From the NCBI GenBank assembly GCA_916700875.1, contig CAKAKS010000292.1:124001-188000 (forward strand): 64,000 nucleotides of DNA, in the 5' to 3' direction. Below, one piece after another: positions 55,192 through 64,000 of the stretch (positions are counted from its first letter, which is position 1; each line of letters begins with the position of its first letter). The stretch is from Sebastes aleutianus. Lineage: Eukaryota > Chordata > Actinopteri > Perciformes > Sebastidae. The translations under genes were made by a program, and so were the position numbers. Below the pieces are notes generated by a model that did no database searches, was not told the DNA's origin, and saw only the letters and a list, made by a program, of their open reading frames with translations.

Positions 55192-57023
55192 GGGCCTCAT
55201 GTATAAAAGACTGCGAAAAGTACGTAAGCACAGAAATTCCCACATGTAAAAAACCGTGCATACGCCTGTTCCTGTGCACCTTTCCTTTATACATCCCAAT
55301 TATCGTGAAATTGAGCCACTTGGTCCGCCTTGTCTCCTCCCATTAATAACTATGCAAATGACTATAAACATGCGCCATGCTGTCACCTATTGTCCAAATA
55401 ACAACGGCAAATCGCGCTGGAAAAGGAACAAAAGAGAAGAATTTCACGAGTGTGAAATTGAAGTGCTTGTTACTGAGGTCGAAGCTAGAAAAAATATTTT
55501 ATTTGATGGTCTTTCCTCGAGGAATCAGTAACAAACGCAACGTGTCTCCACAGCACCTGACCATGCGCTCCCGAAGGCGCACGGATCCGCTGCGTCCCGG
55601 GCCTCGACTGCTGAGGGGCGGCGGTCTGGCCGCGTCCTCCCTAACGCTGTGCTGGAGTCACAGAGAGAGATTGTCAATACAATTGTGGCGGTACTGAGTT
55701 CCCCAGACTTTAGTTGTTCAGTCAGAAGACTGAAAAACAGTTCCCATCCACATAATAATATAAAATAAAATGCCTCCTTAATAATAATAATGAACAAATG
55801 CCTCTATAATAACAAACAATTAAGGAAACTGAAATATTGGTTTTGCTTTTCCTTTTACCCTCCTTTAAAGTTTTCCCAAATAAAATACACTAAAAGAAAT
55901 GGGTATAAAGGGTTTCATTGAAAATCAACAAATGAATAGAATACAAAAATACAGCCTGCAGGCGTTAGGCTATCGTAAGGCAAGCCAGATCGTTGCACAA
56001 ATAGCACCTAATCGTCCCAGTGCAGGTAACCCAATTGATTGGCACTTAACTTGTTTCCCCAACTAGGAGAGTCAACACTCTCAACAAACAAAACACAAAG
56101 ATCACAGAATCCCAAAAGGGCCCAAAACAGACCAGAGTTTCTGGTTTTGCTGATAACACATGTTGCATTGAGTGAAGGAGAGATCAGAATGACACTGGGT
56201 GTGCAGTTTCCCTCCTCTTTTAAACCCTACAGAAAAGGCGTCGTTACACCCTGATTGGCCAAGAGGGGAATGCACCAAGCTGCTCTCAACTATCCTTTAA
56301 GAGCCAGCCCCCACACCCTGCGCAACAGGTGAACTGAATAACCCTCTAATCACTCAGCAACTCAACCAAAAAAACACCAGGGAAAAGGGAAACAACAGCA
56401 AGCACCAGAGAATTGGCAGCTGCCACACAATGAAGGAGATATGCAACGAATTAAAAAGAATGAATGACGTTCTTGGTGAGATAAGTCAGACATTAAAAGA
56501 CCTTGTTAAAAAATAAATGTTTGTCTCAACTTGCCTCGTTGCTTTACATTCTATGTATCGCATCCAAACGGCACTGTATAGCGTTTGACTCATTGTTAGG
56601 TGGGCCAGGGTCCGGTTCATCCATCTGTAGCTCCTCTGGGGCACAGGCACACCACGTTGGACTGCCACATTGTGCAGCACGCGATTTTGGTTTTGGCACA
56701 GTGGTTAAGGCATGTCATCTCTGGGACATTAATTTAAATGTGTTTCTGTTGTGCCTTTCTGATGTTAAACATTATGCGCAAATTAGTTAAGAAATATGTT
56801 TGTTTTTTTATCCCACTTAAAAAAAAAAGCTCAGTAAGTTGAGTGGAAAAATTATTTGTACACATTTGGCGAGTTTCAGTACATTGTAGTTTGACACTAC
56901 CAAATGACAGAGTTTGCAGGACGTTCCGCACATTCTCACGTCACGTTGATTTTTATACATCCAGGTGTGTGTGTGAAACACAGCGTACGCAACATTTTAG
57001 TACACCGTTTATACATAAGGCCC
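55192..57023 (+). mobile_element. PIF/Harbinger element, TSD CAG, with nested solo LTR
   Basis: Ends GGGCCTCATGTATAAA and (inverted) GGGCCTTATGTATAAA, with CAG at 55189-55191 and 57024-57026. Without the LTR the element is ~1.08 kb. Inside, a frame with KRNKREEFHECEIEVLVTEV and ARKNILFDGLSSRN matches the Myb/SANT-like DNA-binding protein of Harbinger elements. It breaks after a stop at 55529. A distal piece ELKRMNDVLGEISQTLKDLVKK (56439-56515) follows the LTR. No DDE transposase is present. Confidence 0.85.
55684..56427 (-). mobile_element. Solo LTR, copy 2 (TSD CAAT), nested in Harbinger
   Basis: 744-bp inverse copy of 42699-43445, beginning TGTGGCGGTACTGAG and ending GGCAGCTGCCACA, with CAAT at 55680-55683 and 56428-56431. 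The CCAAT/TATA-like/poly(A) order reads on the minus strand. The two copies are highly similar, so insertion was probably recent relative to other repeats here. Confidence 0.87.
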
Positions 57024-57540
57024 CAGAATGTTAATTATGTAAAGAATCTTTATATGAGGGTGATTAGTGCCAAAAATACAGTCCAGAATGTTTATGTAAA
57101 GAGGAGTCTTTATATGAGGGATGGTTAATGCCAAAAATATAGTCCAGAACGTTAATTATGTAAAGAGAACAGCGAAAAGTGTCCGTCCCAGTTTCTCAAA
57201 GTCCAATATGACGTCTTTAAATGTCTAATGTTCAGTTTAATATGATATAAAACAGAGAAAACAGCAAATCTTCATATCTTTGAGGCTGAAAACTGAATTT
57301 TCTTACATTTTTGCATGAAAAATGATCTGAATAGTTGGTGATTATTTGTCTGTCGATCAACTTATCGATTAGTTGACTAATCAATACAGTTCTAGCTCAC
57401 TGATCACTTTAAGGTCCTGACTCACCAAGCCGACGGTTTGGGTCCGTCGGTGAGAGAAATCACTCTGATTGGCTGTTCAGCTTCAACCAATCAGAGCAGG
57501 AGAAGAGAAACGGAAGTGAGGAAAGCAAGCGAACGAGTAA

Positions 57541-58130
57541 ACCCTTACCAAAAAGTAATATGCTTCAAGTTTATTTTCTGAAGTATACTTAAGTAAAATT
57601 CAAGTATACATTTCCCAAGTATACTTTATGTAGTAGGTATACTAATATCAATATAGTAGTAGTATACTGCTTTAATACTTCTTGGGACTAAATAGGCCAC
57701 TTTTCAGTTTATAAAAGTATATTTAAGTGTATTGTACTGATAATTTCGTAGTTTTATACTGGTAGTCCACTTTTTAGTTTATGAAAGTACACTTTAAAGT
57801 AAACTACTAGTTAAATAGTTTTTATACTACAAATGTACTAAATTCTAATTTTATTAAGTATATCTTGATCAAAAGATTAAGTATAAGCCAAGTATACTTA
57901 GACTTTTCTGTATACTTGTCAGTATGAGCCAAGTATACTTAAGTATACTTTTGTTATTCTTTTCATAAAAATTACAGTTTAAAGTATACTCAGTATACTA
58001 TTAGTTTAATAGTTTTTGTACTGCAAATATACTTGTAGCCCACTTTATAGTTTATGAAAGTGCACTTTAAAGTAAACTACTAGTTTACTAGTGTTTATAC
58101 TACAAGTATACTAAATTAAACTTAAACATT
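57541..58130 (+). mobile_element. AAGTATACTT palindrome-rich element, copy 2
   Basis: Starts ACCCTTACCAAAAAGTAATATG and runs through dense AAGTATACTT, AGTAGTATACTG and ACTAGTTTACTAG palindromes. Inverse to copy 1 at 24893. It follows a partial GGTCCTGAC MITE at 57413-57535. Confidence 0.65.
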
Positions 58131-60100
58131 GATTTGGTGTGTCTGAGCCTTTAAATGTCTTGTTGAGATTCAGTTTAATCTGATATATAAAACAGAGAAA
58201 AACAGCAAATCTTTCTATTTGAGAGGCTGAAAACTTTAAATAGTTGATTATTTGTCTGATGAATTCAGTTCTGTCTCTCTGATTATTAACATGTACATCT
58301 GGTTTATTCCTTTAAGGCTCATTTCAGGTTATAATGTGCTTTATTGACAATATTTAAATTAGCACAAACTAACTGGCCACATCGTGAGGTAACCCCACAT
58401 TTTATTTCCAGCTGATGTGACGCCGGAAGACTTGAGAACCAGCGCCGTCTGCGACCTTTTGAAAACGAATTAGACTACTAACGATGTCTGTCCTCTGATT
58501 GGACGCCTGGATACCAAACGAGTCTGGACACATTAAGAAAACTTCACAGCTTTCAGCCACGTTTGACATCTACACAATAATTATAAACTCTTACAACCCT
58601 TCATTACAATCAGCAATCATTTTAATGATGCATTATGAAAGTAAAAAAATATATAATTACATCTGCCAGTTAATCATATTTCCTTATTCTGTCTTTAAAT
58701 TAATTATTGATTTGATTTTTTCTGAGTCAGGTTTCCTGCTTTGACATTTTCAGTTTTCTCATCGTTATAATCATCAAATGAGTTGAGATTAAATATTCTC
58801 AGTAGTTTTCTAACTCAAAATAAAGAAATGGAAAGTTTAGCCAGATGATTTTTTTATTTTGATGGATCCATTTATTACTTGATAAGAGTTTATAAAAACA
58901 GTCTGTCTGAGAGCTGCAGCTTTTCTTCTTGTATCCGACTCGATCGGTTTCAGTGCTTTAATGTGAAGGAGTAGCTTTCTACAACAGTGAGGAAACAAAC
59001 CAAAGTTCAATCCCATTTATCAAGATTTTAAACAGTCTCATTATACATTTCTCTCATCATCTGCGGTTCTTCTCGAGCAGTAAGGCGAATCAAGAAAAAC
59101 ACATTTTCTCTACGTTTCCTGAGCACAGTTAAGTACTTTAAAGGTAACTTTGCATGACAACATTTCTCTGTTCTGGAGTTGAAGCCGTGAAGCAGACGGC
59201 GTTTAAAAAAAAAAAACCTGGTCCACACAGGACTCCATTTAACTTTTGTACATTTTAAACTGAAGAAAGTAACCGAGCCGTCTTTGTATGATCCAGGTCT
59301 GCAGAGAACGATATTCCTGAAGTTCATCTCCATTCAGAACTACTTGTTTTTATCCTCTTTGTTATCTAAATAGAATCTCAGGACAGGTGAACAGAAAAAA
59401 GTGCAACTCTAAACGTTTCCTGAAACCACTGAAAGAGTTTTAAAGTACTTAAATGATGCCCGGCCAAGATGGCGTCAGATTATTCAGTCATGATTCGTCA
59501 CACCCCCGTCCTTCGTTATATTGCTAGAAAACTATGATGCTACACGCAGACAGCTAGCTTGTTTTTCTAGTCTTTTATTTTCTATGTATAGTTGACATCA
59601 CTTCCTGTAGCTTTAGCGGGCTGTCCACCACCGTGCAGTGCCGCGGGACAACGTTAGTGGCGTTAAAAGTGAGGGTGGAGTTTTACTGTAACAGCTGATG
59701 GCGGTATAAGTTAGTGTCTTATGAAGCAGCAGCCCGACAAACATCGAGTTAGAACATCTGGAAAACCTTCATCTACGGAAGATTTTAAACGCCCAAATTA
59801 AAACAAATCCAACAAAGAAATAAAGTGAAATATAATACACATATTTCCTTTATATGTAAATCTACTGTCATAATTCAACATGAAACATGTTAAGGACAAT
59901 TATTTAAAGTTTTGTCTTTAATAACTGAAAGAACTGTTATTCAGTGTGACATTAAAATCAAATCACAACACAAGTATTATAAAGTTAACTTAAAAGTACA
60001 ATTACGTGGTGACACTTCCTCAATAAATCGTCTTTTTGGTGCATCTACTCAGGTTTTCCATCTCTAAAAACAAAAACTTCACGAAAGTGTTATTTATTTG
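58131..60100. other. Distal spacer, no gene recognised
   Basis: No exon chain could be built. A YY1-like CCAAGATGGCG at 59464-59474 and a CpG-containing stretch to about 59760 might mark a promoter or an old repeat end, but nothing downstream supports a gene. Confidence 0.4.
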
Positions 60101-60106
60101 TTATTG

Positions 60107-60298
60107 TTATTACATGGCTATGTTGAAAACTCGATTCTGATTGGTCAATCACGGCATTTTACGGTCTGTTATTTCTTTATAACAGACCGTTGCTATGTAT
60201 AATAGACCGTTGCTATGGACACAGTTCTGATATTCGGACTCTGCAGGACTGTTTTTGTGTCAAATTATTAATTTCTCCAGTAAGTAGCCGTGTAATAA
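60107..60298. mobile_element. TTATTACACGG MITE, copy 2
   Basis: TTATTACATGGCT and the inverted TTATTACACGGCT bound 192 bases with TTGGTCAATCACGGCATTTTACGG and two AACAGACCGTTGCTATG-like units. Inverse to copy 1. Confidence 0.75.
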
Positions 60299-60663
60299 GC
60301 TGGACAGCTAGCGGGGTCATTGTAGTGATATAAATACCCTGAAGGGGTTCATTTCACAACAATGACCCTCTCGCTGTACGTTATCTCTTACTTGGCAGGT
60401 CTGTGCTGCTCTCTGAATTACAGTACACCTCCTCAATTTGTTTTCTGTGCTGTGATTTGATTTTTCACAATAAAAAACAATTTGTTCAATTATTAAAGAT
60501 AAAGAAATGCATATGTAAAAAGGAAACACTTAATTTGTTTTACGTTAGGCATTTTAAACCTTCCGTATCCATCTGCTGGGAAGCTTTAAGCGAGTTAATA
60601 TTAATATTTGAGTCGTCGTCTGCATGGATTTCACTGCAGCTCTAACTAACTACTTTAAGTAGG

Positions 60664-61122
60664 ACGGAGTATTACGGCCACTTTGAGGGGAAAAAAAATA
60701 TCTGACATCCCGAGAATAAAGTCATAATATTATGAGGAAGAAAAGTCGTAATTTAATGAGAATAAAGTCATACTATTTCAAGAAAAAAAAAGTCGTAATA
60801 TTACCAGAATAAAGTCATAACTTTAGGAGAAAAAAAGTAATTTCCTCCTCCACAAGAGTCAGTTTCCTCCAGGTCAGTGCTGTTCTTTCTTCATAATAAA
60901 TACATATATATCTTTTCAAGGTCCTGATACTGATGATAATGTGGTGCTGATGTGCCAAAAGATTAAGTATTTCATTATTTGTGAAACTTATACTAAAGTA
61001 TAACTTCACAAGATGCTCCACATTCCACTATTTCCCCTCTAAAATAACACTGAAATTACTACTTTATAATATTATGACTTTATTTATTATTTTTTTCCTT
61101 CAATGTGGCCCTAATACTCCGT
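60664..61122. mobile_element. MITE with ACGGAGTATTA inverted ends
   Basis: ACGGAGTATTACGGCCACTTTGA at the left pairs with TCAATGTGGCCCTAATACTCCGT at the right. The interior has repeated AGAATAAAGTCATAATATTA and AAAAGTCGTAAT units. A familiar teleost non-autonomous element, no coding. Confidence 0.75.
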
Positions 61123-61303
61123 TGTATTTAAGCACCATAGACCCATGACTGAAGAGAGAAATAAGTGGAAAATATAAACAGAAAGCGACTGAATTTTGAC
61201 CTATGATCCGACCCAGTTAGCTTGTGGACTGGGAGGAAAAACTACCACAAAAATCAGTCCAGTACACATGTTGACGTCTACCAGCGGCTCCCTACTCTAA
61301 CGT

Positions 61304-63192
61304 TAAAGAGATAGTTCAGGTGTTTCTCTGTGAGGTTGTATGAGGTTCTTCTCCATAGTGTATTACTACAGTAGATGGAGTTTGGAGTAACGCTTTTTAG
61401 ACTCCTAAATACATCTATATCAGTTTAAGTGAACGCCATATTTAGAATATTTTTACCTCTTCACCTCGCTGTCAGACAGCCCTTTCTGATGGGGAACTGA
61501 AGCGATTATATCGCTCTCTTCAAAGACACCAGACTACATTCACAAAAACAGTCATTTTCCCTCTCAGAACAGGGGAGTAGTTGGTCTACCGCTGCATCTA
61601 TCGTAGGGCTGCGCAATTAATTAAATATTAATCGCAATAACGATTTTGGCTTCCCACAATTAAATGACCATGATCGACTGCTATATTGATGTTTAAAATG
61701 CGTGCTCCATATATCAAATCAAGCACTTCCTAATCTAACAGCCAGCCACCAGGGGGCGATCCAGATGCTTTGGCTTCACTTTTGGGGAGCGGTCTCGCCG
61801 ATGTATGTTTTTTCCTGAATGTAGAACAGTAATATTCTGTATATTTTACAGGCAAAATGCACTGAAGTCAGGTGAAGAAGAACCTCATTATTAGTGATGT
61901 GACGGTGAGGAAATGTTCCACCGGTTAATAAACTTGGTACAACACCGGTGTTACCGATTACTCCGGACATTTTACAGGAAAAGATGGCGGTCAATATGCG
62001 TAGAGCTCTGACTCTGATCTTTACTGTCGGGTGACGGTGCGTCTGACCTCTCCGGCCAGCTTTCACTGCGAGGCTGCAGGTTTCCACCCAGCGCCGCTCC
62101 GCCTCGCACACCGGCTATGACCGCTCCGTCCTCCTCGCGATGATTACCTCATCAGCGTTATGGTTCTCTTATACCATTGGGTTTAAATCTGAAATATTGC
62201 CAAATAGCAGTTTTTGCTTTTCGCTTCGACACCAAATCCTCCGCCATCGTCTTGTCTGTCAACTCTCTCTCGTCCCGTGTGTGAAATCTGACTCCTGCTA
62301 CTCTGAGCTGAGACTCCGTACGGAGCACACTTTCACTTTCAGTTTGTAGCGTCCGTCGTATAACTATCTGTTGATAACACAACGCTGATTCGCCCAAATG
62401 AACTAAATGGGTTTTATTTCTGTAAACGGTGGGGGCCCTGGGTACGTAATGTAATCGGTGTGTGCCCGACCACCGTGTAACACCAACTACCTGCTAACTA
62501 CTACTTTTTTAAAAAAATCATATTTGCTTCAATCTCGCCTACTTCCGCTTTAAGAAATAAATCATTTGAAAAATGATCCTCCAGAGTCCGACATCAGAAC
62601 TGCGCCCATAGCAACGCTCTTTTAGCCATAGCAACAGTCGGTTATAAAGAAATAACAGACCGTAGAACGCCGTGCTTGACCAATCAAAATCGAGTATTCA
62701 ACACAGCCGTGTAATAATCGTGATAATCATTTTGTCCATAATCAGGCAGGCCTAGTTGATGGGTTAATTTGTGTTATTGTTTGACTTTGATGAATCTGAA
62801 CTAACCCGTTAAAAGACCAAAATCACACAATAACACAAACTAACCAACAGATGGATGCAGCGGTAGACCAGCAACGCCCCTGTTCTGAGAGTTAAAATGA
62901 CTGTTTCTGTGAATGTAGTCTGGTGTCTTTGAAGAGAGCGATATAACAGATTCAGTTCCCCGTCAGAAATATCTGTCTGACAGCGAGGTGAAGAGGTGAA
63001 AATATTCTAAATATAGCGTCCACTTAGACCGATATTGATGTTTTTATGTGTGTAAAATGCGTTTAGCTGCTGCCCCCGTCCACAGCAGGACATTGATCTG
63101 CTCCCGTGCTGGTTCTCCTGTCTCATTCTACTGTAGTAATACGCTGACTATCATACAACCACACTGAGAGACGCCACAACTAACCCTTTACG
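61304..63192. mobile_element. AAAGGGATAGTT family, long foldback copy with nested elements
   Basis: The left arm (61304-61605, GTTAAAGAGATAGTTCAGG onward) is inverse to the right arm (about 62845-63192, ending CCACAACTAACCCTTTAC). 61606-62755 is inserted text starting TAGGGCTGCGCAATTAATTAA and ending CAGGCAGGCCTA. The hinge at 62770-62835 (GTGTTATTGTTTGAC / CACACAATAACACAAAC) is itself palindromic. Confidence 0.7.
61606..62755 (+). mobile_element. TAGGGCTGCGCAATTAAT element inside the foldback
   Basis: Ends TAGGGCTGCGCAAT and (inverted) TAGGCCTGCCTGATT suggest a hAT-like element. It carries a TTATTACACGG MITE piece (62560-62717) and a region 61880-62430 (CACCGGTGTTACCGATTACTCC onward) without recognisable protein. 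A clean TSD was not found. Confidence 0.5.
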
Positions 63193-64000
63193 GTGTGAAA
63201 CATCTTCTACACTGTTAATATGAGTAAACACTTAAAGAAAGAAAAGGAAGCTGCAGAAGCTGAGAGGTGACTATGAGAGATGACGAGCACTGTGGATAGA
63301 CGTGTTGGTGAGCGTGCCGACTAGATGTAATAGTAGAAAAATACATGTTAGAAAGGTGTGACTGAGACTGGAGTTACAGGATATGCTGCTGTACCCCCCC
63401 ACCCCCCCAAATAAAGCTATGTGTCAGTCAGCTAACAGAAGATTATCAAAGACAGGTTTAGGAGAGGACCCGGGAGATAACGCAGTGAAAAACAAACAAA
63501 CATCCCTCTGAAATATCACATTTATACATTATTATTAATATTTTGTTGAGATCTGGACTTTTTAAAATGTTTTTTTTTTTTTCTGATAAATTGCGTCGTT
63601 GTTGTAGTTGTTGTTGTTGTTGTTGTTGTTGTTTCCACCGTTGTGTTCAAGCAGTCTACCCCCAGTGCTGGTGACAAATATACAACTAGTAGACAATCTT
63701 CATTATTTTAGTCAACAAAAAACTATTTGTTTTCCACTGAAGCGTGAAGAAGTTCCACCTTTCTGTCGAGTCTTCCACCCGTTGAGACTACGCAGCCACT
63801 TTGTTATCCTTCTGGAACAAAGGAGAAAATAAATTAAACACCTTTTATTCATCACATCTTTGTCACCAAGCAGGTGTGAGTTCAGTAGAGGTGGAAGAAA
63901 ATATCAAATAATAAAGCATGTTATTATTTAATAACTAATTGTACAATAAAAATACGCATTCATAAATTTGTTTACAAATTAACTTATTAATCTATGAATA
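63193..64000. other. Window end, no gene recognised
   Basis: AT-rich sequence with C-run (63396-63408) and (TTG)n at 63601-63632. The short frame after it is not supported. Confidence 0.5.

Larger units (their letters stand above)
55075..57170 (+). repeat. ~60-bp minisatellite (TTAGTGCCAAAAATACAGTCCAGAATG), split by a Harbinger element
   Basis: Units of GATTAGTGCCAAAAATACAGTCCAGAA followed by GTTAATTATGTAAAGAGGAG lie at 55090-55191 and 57024-57165, with a 1.8-kb insertion between them. Upstream of gpi. Confidence 0.75.

Noticed and set aside
59461..59480. Start of a gene at AAGATGGCG
   Set aside because: A YY1-like motif alone; no exon follows in the remaining 4.5 kb.

Overview
The window is vertebrate nuclear DNA, almost certainly from a ray-finned (teleost) fish. 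It holds short GT-AG introns, many small dispersed DNA transposons and LINE tails, abundant microsatellites, and six protein genes whose spliced products align end to end with known vertebrate families. All exon models were joined by hand from the sequence, using reading frame, GT/AG sites and remembered family proteins. No database search was run.

Layout. (1) 1-13.2 kb, + strand: the last 17 coding exons of rbl2 (p130 pocket protein) with its 3'UTR; the first ~270 codons lie upstream of the window. (2) 14.1-19.9 kb, +: a SALL1-type zinc-finger repressor gene in three exons. (3) 25.6-27.7 kb, +: snx20, a PX-domain sorting nexin. (4) 30.5-34.3 kb, +: mphosph6, an exosome cofactor. (5) 34.8-40.2 kb, -: hsd17b2, a membrane SDR enzyme, tail to tail with mphosph6. 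(6) 41.9-54.9 kb, -: all 18 exons of gpi, glucose-6-phosphate isomerase. (7) 55-64 kb: no recognisable host gene, only nested mobile elements and repeats. In human, RBL2, SALL1, SNX20, MPHOSPH6 and HSD17B2 all map to 16q and the last two are also convergent neighbours; GPI is on 19q. The block therefore looks like conserved synteny compacted in a fish. The six genes have unrelated functions and do not form a pathway.

The rest is repeat-dense. Elements that can be delimited by target-site duplications are a hAT MITE in the rbl2 3'UTR (8-bp TSD), a MITE nested in a teleost repeat (TTAAA TSD), two inverted solo LTRs of one family (4-bp TSDs) and a Harbinger element (CAG TSD) with one of those LTRs inside it. 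LINE fragments, foldback repeats and numerous minisatellites make up much of the remainder.

The most unusual observations are tandem amplification of 3' splice acceptors in two genes (rbl2 at 7.7-7.9 kb, gpi at 49.6-49.7 kb), loss of both zinc-binding histidines in one SALL1 finger, a 39-bp satellite open over 190 codons, several long hairpins in transcribed introns, and a ~1-kb pyrimidine tract in front of gpi exon 15. I found no evidence for a wholly new biological system.
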